A stretch of DNA of 52,717 nt from Acidimicrobiaceae bacterium (GCA_027306585.1 DAHUZJ010000114.1:1-52717); one strand, 5' to 3'; counted from the first letter of the stretch, positions 7,895 through 16,744 are shown. Numbers and translations are program-made. The notes: generated from the letters alone by a model not told the origin.

Positions 7895-9553
7895 TCAGCC
7901 GGCCACGGTGACGAGGTCCCCGATCGCCAGGTCCGAGAACGCGACCTGCGCCGTGGCGATGGGCAGCTCCACGCACCCCAGGCTCTGGGGGAAGCCGTAG
8001 GAGGCGCGCACGAAGCCGTGCACCGCGTCGCCACCGTTGAAGTAGTTGATCCAGTACACCAGGTCGTGGTACGTGGTGCCGTTGGGGTTGGTGCCGTTCA
8101 TGTAGTTGACGGTGAAGCGGACGTAGATCGGGAACGTGCCGTCTGTCGTCGGGTCCTGGGGGATCCCCGTGTTGGCGAGGGCCGTGAGGACGTTGGCGCC
8201 GTTCTCCCAGAGCGTGAGGGTCTCGGGCAATGCCTTCGTGACGTACACGTACGAGTAAGGGCTCGGGTCGAGCTGCTTGGACGCCGCCGCCTTCGCCAGG
8301 GCGTCCCAGGTCGATGCTGTGGCCATCTGTGTGACGGTCTCACTGTCCAGGGTGTAGCCGTCGTAGGTCGGCTGCGACGACTCGAAGGCCATCAGGGCAC
8401 CCTTGACCAGGACGTTGGGGGAGCCAGGTGTCCACTGGGCCTGCAACGTGGCGGGCGTGGACGACCACCGCCATGAGAACGTGCCGGGCAGTGGCTGCGA
8501 CATCGTGGCCACCTCTTGGGCGAAGGTGGTCGGCACCGCCGTGCCCGGAGTGGGGGTGAACCGGAGCGGCAGGTAATGGAGCTGGGCGAGGATCTGCTCC
8601 ATTCGCAGCAGCGAGCCAGGGGCGACCTGGAACGAGTAGGTCGAGGCTGCCGCGGACGTGGTCGCCTTGGCGGCGGTGGCCACGGCCACCGGACGGTCGA
8701 AGCCCACGGTCACCGAGGTCCCCGGTCCGAAACCGAAACCGTTCGGCGTGAACACGAGCTGATCAGGGGAAGGCTGGCTCCAGGCGCCTTGCACCGACGG
8801 CGACAGGGTGGGCCGGTTCGAGCCCAGCACCTTGGAGATGGGCCGGTCGAACGTCAGCGTGATGGGACCGTTCGACGACGCCGTCGCGCTCCCGGGCGCC
8901 GGGCTGGCCACGGCACTGGGCTCGCCGCTGACCGAAGAGGCGAACCACGTGACGGTGCTGGGCTGCGCCGACGGCTGCTCCCACGTGCGCGGGTCGGCCT
9001 GCAGCCGGAGGGAGCCGCCGATCGCCGCTGGCACCTGGAGGTCGACGACGGTGGCGGCGCGGTGAAGGTGGACGACATGTGACGGCCCGCCTGTCGCCGC
9101 GTAGGTGACGGTGCTCACGGAGCTGTCGAACCTCAGCGGCACGCGGTGCGCGCTGGCGGCGACGACCACCGCGGCGCTGGGGACCGCCTTCGGGGCGTGC
9201 ACCGTCGCCGCGGCCGCGACGGTGCCGCCGACCAGCCAGCGGAGCCAGCTCGGCGCCTGGGCCGTGACGCGCACCTCGACCGCTTGGCCCTGACGGAGCC
9301 GGGCGGATGGCACGAAACCCCCGTCGCCGGACCGGAGCGGGAGCGGCCGCCCATCGGCCGTGGCGTGGATCTGGCGGAGCTGGGTCCCGACGCCATGCAC
9401 GTGGACGGTGAACAGCGCCTCCCCGGTGGCGGACACCGAGAGGCTGGGACGACCGAGGACGAAGGCGAGCGCCACGGCTGCGCCCCCCAGCACCACCAGG
9501 CCGGTGGCCCCGAGCGCGAGCCGGAACGGCCAGGACAGGTGGCGGCGATGCAC
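7895..9553 (-). CDS. L,D-transpeptidase (YkuD) with long extracellular N-terminal region
   Basis: A membrane-anchored enzyme of about 552 residues that would crosslink peptidoglycan (3-3 links) or attach partners to it. A single transmembrane helix follows a short basic cytoplasmic tail (about residues 8-30, RLALGATGLVVLGGAAVALA). The extracellular part contains Ig-like/Big-type segments and ends in a YkuD domain with the catalytic signature HGFVRASYGFPQSLGCVELP; His, Ser-x-Gly-Cys are present, but the usual Arg/Asn two residues after the Cys is Glu. I prefer the GTG at 9553, preceded by GGAGG; an upstream GTG at 9628 is possible but lacks a ribosome binding site. Confidence 0.88.
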   Translation of the reverse strand: MHRRHLSWPFRLALGATGLVVLGGAAVALAFVLGRPSLSVSATGEALFTVHVHGVGTQLRQIHATADGRPLPLRSGDGGFVPSARLRQGQAVEVRVTAQAPSWLRWLVGGTVAAAATVHAPKAVPSAAVVVAASAHRVPLRFDSSVSTVTYAATGGPSHVVHLHRAATVVDLQVPAAIGGSLRLQADPRTWEQPSAQPSTVTWFASSVSGEPSAVASPAPGSATASSNGPITLTFDRPISKVLGSNRPTLSPSVQGAWSQPSPDQLVFTPNGFGFGPGTSVTVGFDRPVAVATAAKATTSAAASTYSFQVAPGSLLRMEQILAQLHYLPLRFTPTPGTAVPTTFAQEVATMSQPLPGTFSWRWSSTPATLQAQWTPGSPNVLVKGALMAFESSQPTYDGYTLDSETVTQMATASTWDALAKAAASKQLDPSPYSYVYVTKALPETLTLWENGANVLTALANTGIPQDPTTDGTFPIYVRFTVNYMNGTNPNGTTYHDLVYWINYFNGGDAVHGFVRASYGFPQSLGCVELPIATAQVAFSDLAIGDLVTVAG

Positions 9554-9778
9554 GGTCCCTCCACCTGCGCGGCCGTGCTGGCTTCCCTCCGAGGGGACCG
9601 GGCCCGTGGGCGTCGAGGTCGGATCCACTACCGAGATCGTACGGCCTGCAGGCCAGGAAATGTTGGTCGCGTCAAACGATGTGGTTGGCCGGCCCGCGAA
9701 CGGTGGTCTCCCGAGGGTGGGACCGCCCTCCACATGACCGCGTGCCGCCGTGGGATGCCACGTCGTCGGATCGTCGAC

Positions 9779-10156
9779 ATGGGGAGGCAAGACAGCGCTC
9801 CAGAGGGTGAGGGTGCGTTCGATGGCGATTCGCCGGCCATCCAGGCGTGGGACGACTCCATCGGGATGGTCGCCACCACCGTCTACGCCTCGCGCCCCTA
9901 CGGGCTGGTGCTCCTCGGCAACGTGGAGTCGGGCCAGGTCTTCAGCCTGTCGCCGGGGCCGCCCGGTGGCGGGATCCGCGCCGCCACGAACGGGCGCATC
10001 CCCGCAGTGGGCGCTCGCGACACCATCGGCTGGATCCAGGCGGACGGGCACGGCTACCTGGTGGCGACGTTCTGTCAGAACGAGCCGTCCGACCAGTCGG
10101 GGGAGGCGGCGATGGAGGCCATCGCCGATGCCGCGTGGGCGATGCTGAGCTCGTGA
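9779..10156 (+). CDS. Hypothetical protein, unrecognised
   Basis: A 125-residue ORF with strong GC at third codon positions over its whole length, which supports real coding. It has no signal peptide or membrane segment. The central part (MVATTVYASRPYGLVLLGNV) and the C-terminal helix (EAAMEAIADAAWAML) look like a compact alpha/beta fold, vaguely resembling the end of serine beta-lactamase-like domains, but no catalytic motif is seen. It is divergent from the L,D-transpeptidase gene. The start is uncertain: the ATG at 9779 has a weak upstream context. Confidence 0.55.
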   Translation: MGRQDSAPEGEGAFDGDSPAIQAWDDSIGMVATTVYASRPYGLVLLGNVESGQVFSLSPGPPGGGIRAATNGRIPAVGARDTIGWIQADGHGYLVATFCQNEPSDQSGEAAMEAIADAAWAMLSS

Positions 10157-10419
10157 GCCGGTACCGCCGCCGCCAGCGCTTCCTGCCCCTGTGACCTTGG
10201 CCCCTGGACCGGGTGAGCCCCTGGACCGAAGATCGATCCCGGAGCACGGTCGGGGCGGTGTCACGCGCGGGGGAGAACCGATGGCGAGCATGGAGGCTGC
10301 GGAACGGTGACCGACAGCGCGGCGCACTGCACCCCGCCCGGCCCGGCGGAGGTCGGTTGGCGGGGAGGTGCCACGCGGCGGGGCCTGGTCGTCGTGGCCC
10401 GGCGCCGAGGCCGCCCGTC

Positions 10420-11877
10420 GTGACCACGACCCCGGTCCGGCCGACCGACCGCCCCGCCGGAACGGGCACCGGGCCGTCGATCGTCGTCGTGATGATCGGC
10501 GTCATGATCACGGCAGTCGACACGACCATCGTGGTGCTTGCGCTGCCCGAGATCGAGCGAGCCCTCCACGTAGCCCTCGACTCGGTGATCTGGGTCGTCG
10601 TCGGCTACCTGCTGGTGATCACCGTGCTCGCCACGCAGGTCGGCCGGTTGGGCGACATGTTCGGCAGGGTCCGGATGTACGAGGCCGGGTTCGGCGTCTT
10701 CATCGTCGGGTCGGCCCTGTGCGCGTTGGCCTGGGACGAGACCTCGATCGTGGTGTTCCGGGTGTTCCAGGGCGTTGGCGGAGCGCTCGTGACCGCCAAC
10801 AGCGGCGCGATCATCGCCGACCTCTTCCCCCGGGAGCGGCGGGGCAGGGCGTACGGCTACAACGGGATCGGGTTCAGCCTGGGCGCCGTGCTCGGCATCC
10901 TGCTCGGCGGCGCCATCGTGACCTATGTGTCGTGGCGATGGATCTTCTGGATCAACGTCCCGATCGGCCTGACGGGAGTGTGGCTGGCGCTACGAGTGCT
11001 CCACGAGCGCGGGGAGCCGGAACGCCACCGGTTCGACCTTGCCGGGATGGCGGCGCTGGGACTCGGCCTCTTCGGGGTGCTGTGGGCGGTGACCAAGCTC
11101 GCCACCGAGCCCCTCGACGCAGAGCTCCTCGGCTACCTCCTGGGTGGCGTGTTGTGCCTCGCGGGCTTCGTCGTGCTCGAGCGACGTGTCGCGGAGCCGA
11201 TGCTCAACCTCTCGCTGTTCTCGGTGCCGTCGATGACGCCGTCGTTGCTGGCCGCGCTCTTCCAGGGCCTGGCCAATTACGCCGTGCTGTTCCTCGTCAT
11301 CATGTACCTCCAGGGCGCGCGACAGCTGTCCCCGATCCATGCGTCGTTGCTCCTCATCCCCGGCTACCTCGTCGGCGCGGTGGTCGGTCCCACGGCCGGG
11401 AGGCTGGCCGATCGCTTCGCTCCTGTCGTCCCCGCGACGATCGGCCTGGGCCTGCAGGTCGTCGCCCTCTTCATCTACGCGCACCTCTCCGTCTCCACCG
11501 GGCTGTGGCTCGTGGTGGTGGGCAGCGTCGTCAACGGCTTCGGCGCGAGCTGTTTCTTCCCCGCCAACAGCTCGGCCGTGATGAAGGCCTCCCCTCCGGC
11601 GTCGTTCGGCATCTCCTCGGGCATGCTCCGGACGTTCGCCAACGTCGGCATGGTCTTCTCGTTCTCCATGGCGATCCTCATCGCTTCGCGCAGCATCAGC
11701 CGAAAGCTCGCCTTTGCCATCTTCGTGGGTTCGACCAGCCTGCGCGGTGACCTGGCTGGCGCCTTCACCTCGGGGCTGCACGCGGCGTTCTACGCGTCGA
11801 TGGGGATCATGGTGCTCGCCGCGCTCTTGTCCGCCCTTCGCGCCACCCGTTTCGGCGGTCATCGGCCGGCGTCCTGA
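10420..11877 (+). CDS. MFS drug/proton antiporter, DHA2 family (14 TM)
   Basis: A 485-residue permease with 14 predicted membrane helices. Diagnostic stretches: DTTIVVLALPEIERAL in helix 1 (DHA2 motif), GRLGDMFGRVRMY (MFS motif A), GVGGALVTANSGAIIADLFP, and GFSLGAVLGILLGGAIVTYV (motif C, antiporters). It would export a toxic small molecule using the proton gradient across the inner membrane. The frame is open much further upstream, but the sequence before the GTG at 10420 is not protein-like, so I start there; the ribosome binding site is weak. No regulator adjoins it. Confidence 0.92.
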   Translation: MTTTPVRPTDRPAGTGTGPSIVVVMIGVMITAVDTTIVVLALPEIERALHVALDSVIWVVVGYLLVITVLATQVGRLGDMFGRVRMYEAGFGVFIVGSALCALAWDETSIVVFRVFQGVGGALVTANSGAIIADLFPRERRGRAYGYNGIGFSLGAVLGILLGGAIVTYVSWRWIFWINVPIGLTGVWLALRVLHERGEPERHRFDLAGMAALGLGLFGVLWAVTKLATEPLDAELLGYLLGGVLCLAGFVVLERRVAEPMLNLSLFSVPSMTPSLLAALFQGLANYAVLFLVIMYLQGARQLSPIHASLLLIPGYLVGAVVGPTAGRLADRFAPVVPATIGLGLQVVALFIYAHLSVSTGLWLVVVGSVVNGFGASCFFPANSSAVMKASPPASFGISSGMLRTFANVGMVFSFSMAILIASRSISRKLAFAIFVGSTSLRGDLAGAFTSGLHAAFYASMGIMVLAALLSALRATRFGGHRPAS

Positions 11878-11933
11878 GAAGGGGCGGCCCGGCGAGGCCG
11901 CGAGGTCCCGGTCGACCCGGCGGCCTGCGGCCG

Positions 11934-12308
11934 TCAGCGGCCGGGTTCCTCCAGGACGCGACGCAGGACCGTGGCCCCCGAGTGCTCGAGGTCGCGGGTC
12001 GCCGTCAACAGGACGAGACGGTGGCCGCGCGCCTGCTGCTGCAACGCCCGGCAGGCCGTGGCGGCGGGCTCCTGGGCCAGCTCGTCACGGTAGCGGCGGG
12101 CGAACTCGGCGAACCGTTCGGGCACGTGGGAGTACCACCGGCGCAGCTCCGTGCTCGGCGCCACGTCCTTCGCCCAGTCGTCGAGGTCGAGCGTCTCCTT
12201 GCGGACCCCCCGCGGCCACAGGCGGTCCACCAGCACACGCCGCTCGGTGCCCGAGCGTCCGGCGTCCTCGTAGGCCCGCACCACCTCGGCCTTCGGCGCG
12301 GTCGACAT
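11934..12308 (-). CDS. DUF488-family protein
   Basis: A 124-residue protein with the DUF488 signature: RRVLVDRLWPRGVRKETLDL near residue 23, SHVPERFAEFARRYRDEL, and a C-terminal LVLLTATRDLEHSGA that carries the family's small active-site-like loop. DUF488 proteins are cytoplasmic and poorly characterised. AGGAGGAGG lies 7 bases before the ATG. It is a single gene, divergent from the GNAT gene across an interval holding a 24-bp tandem duplication. Confidence 0.9.
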   Translation of the reverse strand: MSTAPKAEVVRAYEDAGRSGTERRVLVDRLWPRGVRKETLDLDDWAKDVAPSTELRRWYSHVPERFAEFARRYRDELAQEPAATACRALQQQARGHRLVLLTATRDLEHSGATVLRRVLEEPGR

Positions 12309-12352
12309 CGGGCCGCCTCCTCCTGATCGGCGGGCGGGCGAGCGCACCGACC

Positions 12353-12400
12353 GAGCGCCCCCGTACGCCCGACCACGAGCGCCCCCGTACGCCCGACCAT
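12353..12400. repeat. Tandem duplication of a 24-bp unit
   Basis: Two adjacent copies of a 24-bp unit starting GAGCGCCCCCGTACGCCCGA (12353-12376 and 12377-12400) differ only in the last base. It lies between the divergent DUF488 and GNAT genes. It may be simple slippage or a paired regulator site. Confidence 0.85.
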
Positions 12401-12478
12401 GGTATGGCCTCGGCCGGAGGCCCCGGTGGGGGCGACCGCAGAGCCCGCCGCGGGCGCCAAGCTGGAGCGGTGGGAGCG

Positions 12479-13099
12479 GTGAAGAGGGCGCCAGATCCGA
12501 GCCGGCGCCCGTCGCCGGCGCACGCGCAGACGGCGGAAGGTGCGCACACGGTCCCGCTCGAGCTGCGCCTGGCCGGGCACGCCGACGTCGAGGCGATCGT
12601 GGCGCTGGTCGAGTCCGCCTACCGGGGACCTTCCAGCCGGACCGGGTGGACGACGGAGGCGGACCTCCTCGACGGCCAACGTACGGACGTGGGCGCGGTC
12701 GCCGGCTTGCTCGACAATGAGGACGGTGACGTCCTGCTGGCCGAGCGGGCGGGCGAGCTGGTCGGCTGCTGTCAGCTCGAACGGGACACGCCGTCGGGCG
12801 CCTACTTCGGGATGTTCGCCGTGCGGCCCGACCGTCAGGGCGCGGGGATCGGGCGCTGGCTGCTCGGCGAGGCGGAACGACGCGCCCGGGAGCACCACGG
12901 CTGCGCGGCGGTCCGGATGACGGTCCTTCGGCAGCGTGCCGAGCTGATCGCCTGGTACGGACGGCGCGGCTATCGGCCGACCGGCGAACGGGTCCCCTTC
13001 CCGTACGGGGACGAGCGCTTCGGGATCCCCCGGCGGGCGGACCTGGAGTTCGTCGTCCTGGCGAAGCGCATCTCGGAGCGGGCCGACCCGGTGGAGTGA
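12479..13099 (+). CDS. GNAT-family N-acetyltransferase
   Basis: A protein of about 206 residues with an N-terminal unconserved stretch and a GNAT domain beginning at LELRLAGHADVEAIVALVES. The acetyl-CoA pyrophosphate loop is seen as MFAVRPDRQGAGIGRWLLGE (Q/R-x-x-G-x-G/A), and the following helix with AAVRMTVLRQRAELIAWY is typical. It would acetylate an unknown amine. The GTG at 12479 has GGAG only 2 bases upstream; an in-frame GTG at 12470 has the same arrangement, so the exact start is uncertain. Confidence 0.85.
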   Translation: MKRAPDPSRRPSPAHAQTAEGAHTVPLELRLAGHADVEAIVALVESAYRGPSSRTGWTTEADLLDGQRTDVGAVAGLLDNEDGDVLLAERAGELVGCCQLERDTPSGAYFGMFAVRPDRQGAGIGRWLLGEAERRAREHHGCAAVRMTVLRQRAELIAWYGRRGYRPTGERVPFPYGDERFGIPRRADLEFVVLAKRISERADPVE

Positions 13100-13160
13100 G
13101 GGTGGTCCTCCGGGTACGGGTGGACGCCCCGGGAGAGCGGGGCGCGTCGGTCGCGCCAAG

Positions 13161-13174
13161 TACCCCATGGGGTA
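13161..13174. promoter_or_regulatory. CsoR/CstR-type operator O1
   Basis: TACCCCATGGGGTA is a perfect 14-bp palindrome. Its terminal TA begins a -10-like TATATA/TATACA (13173-13180), so a bound repressor would cover the promoter. It stands 37 bp before the rhodanese-persulfide dioxygenase fusion gene. Four similar sites follow in the next 5.6 kb. C-tract/G-tract inverted repeats of this kind are the known operator class of CsoR-family repressors. Confidence 0.85.
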
Positions 13175-13211
13175 TATACAATGGCGCTCCGATCGACGAG
13201 AGGAGCCACGG

Positions 13212-14321
13212 ATGAACGCAGGGAGGGGCAGGGAGGCGGTCGCGCCCGGGATCACGGCCGGAGAGCTCGCCGCCAGGCTCGGCACCGACGCGGCGCCCCT
13301 GCTGGTCGACGTGCGGGAGCCCGAGGAATTCGCGGCCTGGGCCATTCCCGGTGCCCGGAACGTGCCGCTCGGCCAGCTCGGTGCGCGGATCGCCGAAGTG
13401 CTCGCCGATCGTGAGGTCGTGGTCGTGTGCGCGAGCGGCGCCCGTTCGGCCCGGGCGACGGCTGCGTTGCGCGGCGCCGGGATCGACGCCCTCAACCTGG
13501 ACGGCGGGATGCTGGCCTGGGCCGGCGTCTACGACACCGCCGACCTGGACCTGGGGGAGGCCCGCATCGTCCAGGTACGGCGGCGCGGCAAGGGGTGCCT
13601 GTCCTACGTCGTCGGCGCCGGCAGCGAGGCCTTCGTGGTCGATCCCTCCCTCGACATCGGCCAGTACCTGGCGGTGGCCGACGCGCAGGGCTGGCACATC
13701 ACGCGCGTGCTGGACTCCCACCTCCACGCCGACCACGTGAGCGGGGCGCGGGCCCTCGCTGCGGCCGCCGGGGCGACGTTGCACCTCAACCCTGCTGATC
13801 CTTTCGACTTCCCGTACGAACCCCTGGTCGACGGGCAATGGCTCACGCTGGGCGAGAGCACCCACGTGGGAGTCACGGCCTTCGCCACGCCGGGCCACAC
13901 CCGCGGCTCGGCCGTCTTCGAGGTGGGTGGGCGCGCCCTGCTCACTGGTGACACCCTGTTCGTGGACGGTGTCGGGCGACCCGACCTCGCCGACCATGCC
14001 GAGGAGTTCGCCCGGGACCTCCATCGCTCGCTCCACGCCAAGGTCATCGCGCTGCCGGTCGACGCCGTCGTGCTTCCTGCTCACTACGGGGACGCGGTCG
14101 GCGTGTCGCCCGCTCGCGTCGTCGGGGCCACGCTGGGAGAGCTCCGGGCGCGGGTGCCACAGCTCACCTGGGCCGAGCAGCCATTCGTCGACTGGGCGTC
14201 CAACCGGGCGCAGCCTCGGCCGCCCCACTACACCGAGATCGTCCGCATCAACATGGGTGGGGAGCTGCCCACGGAGGCGTCCCGCCGCCTCGAGCTCGGC
14301 CCCAACCGCTGCGCGGCGTGA
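13212..14321 (+). CDS. Rhodanese-persulfide dioxygenase fusion (ETHE1/PDO-like MBL fold)
   Basis: A 369-residue cytoplasmic enzyme. Residues ~15-105 form a rhodanese domain with active-site Cys73 in VCASGARSARA. The rest is a metallo-beta-lactamase fold of the persulfide dioxygenase type with Fe ligands: HLHADH (His170, His172, Asp174, His175), His229 in TPGHT and Asp247 in TGDTLFVDGVGRPDL. The family oxidises glutathione or other persulfides to sulfite; the rhodanese would move sulfane sulfur to or from the active site. The domain order (rhodanese first) is opposite to CstB. Start: ATG at 13212 with AGGAG 6 bases upstream. Operator O1 controls it. Confidence 0.93.
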   Translation: MNAGRGREAVAPGITAGELAARLGTDAAPLLVDVREPEEFAAWAIPGARNVPLGQLGARIAEVLADREVVVVCASGARSARATAALRGAGIDALNLDGGMLAWAGVYDTADLDLGEARIVQVRRRGKGCLSYVVGAGSEAFVVDPSLDIGQYLAVADAQGWHITRVLDSHLHADHVSGARALAAAAGATLHLNPADPFDFPYEPLVDGQWLTLGESTHVGVTAFATPGHTRGSAVFEVGGRALLTGDTLFVDGVGRPDLADHAEEFARDLHRSLHAKVIALPVDAVVLPAHYGDAVGVSPARVVGATLGELRARVPQLTWAEQPFVDWASNRAQPRPPHYTEIVRINMGGELPTEASRRLELGPNRCAA

Positions 14322-14385
14322 CTCGGGGCGAGCGACGGCCGAGCCACGGCGGCACCCGCCGGCTCGTACCGTGGGGCGTGACCCT

Positions 14386-15051
14386 ATGGTGGCGTCGATG
14401 ACGATCGACGCCGTGTCGCCCCGCCGGATCTCCCATCCCGTCTTCGCCCGGTGCTACACGCTCCTCTCGGCCGTCACCGAGGCGGCGGGTGCGTCGGCTC
14501 ACCGCGACGAGCTCCTCGCCGGGCTTCGGGGTGAGGTCATCGAGGTGGGCCCGGGGAACGGGCGGAACTTCGCCCACTACCCACCCGAGGTGACCGGCGT
14601 GCTCGCCGTGGAACCCGAGCCCTATCTCCGGCGGATGGCAGCCCGCGCCGCGTCCGAGGCGCAGATCCCGGTCCGCGTCGTCGAGGGCGACGCCGATCGG
14701 TTGCCGGCGGCCGACCAACGCTTCGATGCCGGCGTGGCCTCCCTGGTGCTGTGCTCGGTGCCCCACCCGGAGCGGTCCTTGTCCGAGCTGTTCCGGGTCG
14801 TCCGGCCCGGAGGGCAGCTCCGGTTCTACGAGCACGTCCGGGCGGAGGACGGCCGCCATGCCCGGCTCCAGGACTGGGTCGACCACCTTTGGCCTCGCGT
14901 CGCCGGCGGATGCCACACGGGCCGGGACACGGTGGCGGCCATCGAGGCCGCGGGGTTCGTGGTCGAGCGGGAGCGGCGGTTCTTCTTCCAGCCGTCCGTC
15001 CTCGCCAAGCCGGTCGCGCCCCACGTGATCGGCATCGCTCGCCGACCCTGA
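14386..15051 (+). CDS. Class I SAM methyltransferase resembling METTL7/TMT1 thiol methyltransferases
   Basis: A 221-residue methyltransferase with motif I EVGPGNGRNFAHYP, an acidic AVEPEP, and VRPGGQLRFYEHVRAE. The C-terminal part, with a W...GCHTGRDT...IEAAGF segment and an ending PVAPHVIGIA, resembles the layout of animal METTL7A/B (TMT1A/B), which methylate alkyl thiols and hydrogen sulfide. A related lipid-type methyltransferase function is also possible. It lies 64 bp after the rhodanese-dioxygenase gene on the same strand with no separate operator, so it is probably co-regulated. Removing sulfide or thiols by S-methylation would fit; that is inference. The ATG at 14398 is an alternative start. 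Confidence 0.8.
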   Translation: MVASMTIDAVSPRRISHPVFARCYTLLSAVTEAAGASAHRDELLAGLRGEVIEVGPGNGRNFAHYPPEVTGVLAVEPEPYLRRMAARAASEAQIPVRVVEGDADRLPAADQRFDAGVASLVLCSVPHPERSLSELFRVVRPGGQLRFYEHVRAEDGRHARLQDWVDHLWPRVAGGCHTGRDTVAAIEAAGFVVERERRFFFQPSVLAKPVAPHVIGIARRP

Positions 15052-15153
15052 GCGTCCCCCGCCCAGCGCCTGGTGGCTGGACCCGAGCCCGCGCGGCCTC
15101 GCCGCGGCGACCCTTCCGCCGTCGACCCGTCCGCCGGCGACCCGTCCGGGCCA

Positions 15154-15167
15154 TACCCCGCGGGGTA
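15154..15167. promoter_or_regulatory. CsoR/CstR-type operator O2
   Basis: TACCCCGCGGGGTA, a perfect 14-bp palindrome, runs into a -10-like TAGGGT (15166-15171). It stands 133 bp before the CstB-like gene. Confidence 0.82.
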
Positions 15168-15300
15168 GGGTGACGGCCGTGGGTCCCCACGGCCGTCCGG
15201 CGGGCGACACCGAGCCCGATCGAGGTGCACCGGCCCGAGGCGCGTTGGCGCACGGCGCACCCCGGTTGTCGGAAGGTGCCCCAGGGCAGTGGAGCCGGCC

Positions 15301-16677
15301 GTGAGCCTGGTGATCACTGGAGCCGAGGTCGTCATCGTCGAGACGGCGGCCCTCGGTGACCGGAGCTATGTCGTCCACGACGGAGCGGTCGCCGTGGTGG
15401 TCGATCCCCAGCGCGACATCGACCGCATCCTCGGGGTCGTCGATGGTTTGGCCGTCGAGGTGACCCACGTGCTGGAAACGCACCTCCACAACGACTACGT
15501 CACCGGCGGCTATGCCCTCGCCCAGGAGACGGGGGCCGACGATGTGGTCCCGGCCGCCGACGAGGTGGCGTTCGCCCGCCGGGCCATAGTCGACCGTGAG
15601 GAGGTCGTCACCGGACGGCTCGCTGTTGCTGCTCGCCACACGCCAGGCCACACGCCCAACCACATGGCGTACGTCGTCCAGGTCGACGGGAGCCCCGTGG
15701 CGGTGCTCACGGGCGGTTCGATGCTGTTCGGCGCCGTCGGCCGTACCGACCTGATCAGCAAGGAGCGCACCGAGGAGCTCACGCGTGCCCAGTACCGCTC
15801 GGTGCGTGGGCTGGCAGACGAGCTGCCGGGGCACGTGGCCGTCCACCCGACCCACGGGTTCGGGAGCTTCTGCTCGGCGACCGAGACGTCCGGCGACAGC
15901 TCGACCATCGCCGAGGAGCGCGCCCGCAACGTCGCGCTCGTCACCGACGACGAGGACCGCTTCGTCCGCGAGCTGCTCGGCGGGCTGGGGGCCTACCCCA
16001 GGTACTACGTTCACATGGCGCCACGCAACGCTGCCGGACCGAGCGCGCCGGACCTGTCGGATCCCGAGCCGGTCGACGTTGCCCTGCTGCGGGAGCGGAT
16101 CGCCGCTGGCGAGTGGGTCGTCGACCTCCGTGACCGCCGGGCGTTCGCCCGGGCGCACGTCGCCGGCTCGGTCTCCATCGAGCTCGGGGACCCGTTCGCC
16201 ACTTATTTCGGGTGGGCCCTGCCGTGGCGGGCACCGGTGACCCTCGTCGGCGAGAGCATGGACCAAGTGCGCGCTGCTCGCCGGCAGCTCGTGCGCATCG
16301 GGGTGGACCAGCTGGCCGGTGCCGCACTGGTGTCGGTGCGCGACCTCAGCGAAGGTGCGCCGTCTGCGTACGCCGTGGCCACCTTCGACGACCTGGCGAC
16401 GACGCTCGGGACCGCCGGACGCGTGGTCCTCGACGTGCGCCGTCATGACGAGTGGGAGGCCGGTCACCTGCGTGGTGCCGTGCACCTTCCCTTCTGGGAG
16501 CTGGCCGATCGCGTCGACGAGCTGCCGGACGGGGAGCTGTGGGTGCACTGTGCAGCCGGGTTCCGGGCGTCGATCGGGGCGTCGCTCGTCGACCGGGCCG
16601 GTCGCTCCTGTGTCCTCGTCGACGACGACTGGCAACGGGCGGCGGCGCTCGGCCTGCCGATCGAGCCGGGGCCCTGA
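15301..16677 (+). CDS. CstB-like MBL-fold / rhodanese / rhodanese sulfurtransferase
   Basis: A 458-residue protein with the architecture of CstB: an N-terminal MBL-fold domain (to ~245), a middle rhodanese-like domain without an active-site Cys (WVVDLRDRRAFARAHVAGSV onward), and a C-terminal rhodanese with Cys417 in HCAAGFRA. In CstB these domains oxidise low-molecular-weight persulfides and release thiosulfate. The MBL part keeps THLHNDY (His61, His63, Asp65) and His117 in TPGHT, but the usual TGDT reads TGGS, so the third metal ligand Asp is Gly139. GTG at 15301 has GGAG 6 bases upstream and is preferred over GTG at 15289. Confidence 0.9.
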   Translation: MSLVITGAEVVIVETAALGDRSYVVHDGAVAVVVDPQRDIDRILGVVDGLAVEVTHVLETHLHNDYVTGGYALAQETGADDVVPAADEVAFARRAIVDREEVVTGRLAVAARHTPGHTPNHMAYVVQVDGSPVAVLTGGSMLFGAVGRTDLISKERTEELTRAQYRSVRGLADELPGHVAVHPTHGFGSFCSATETSGDSSTIAEERARNVALVTDDEDRFVRELLGGLGAYPRYYVHMAPRNAAGPSAPDLSDPEPVDVALLRERIAAGEWVVDLRDRRAFARAHVAGSVSIELGDPFATYFGWALPWRAPVTLVGESMDQVRAARRQLVRIGVDQLAGAALVSVRDLSEGAPSAYAVATFDDLATTLGTAGRVVLDVRRHDEWEAGHLRGAVHLPFWELADRVDELPDGELWVHCAAGFRASIGASLVDRAGRSCVLVDDDWQRAAALGLPIEPGP

Positions 16678-16744
16678 CCGTCCACTCCCGGCGCGTGCGG
16701 GTGCCGACAGCGACGACGAAGCACACCCACAAAGAGGAGGCCGA

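Noticed and set aside
10213-10419. N-terminal extension of the MFS transporter gene
   Set aside because: The frame is open but the residues are not protein-like; the transporter most plausibly starts at 10420.
12353-12400. The 24-bp duplication as a CRISPR or attachment site
   Set aside because: Only two adjacent copies with no spacer and no integrase or cas gene nearby.
11714-12478. Long open frame running into the GNAT gene
   Set aside because: It overlaps the DUF488 gene on the other strand and is only an artefact of high GC.
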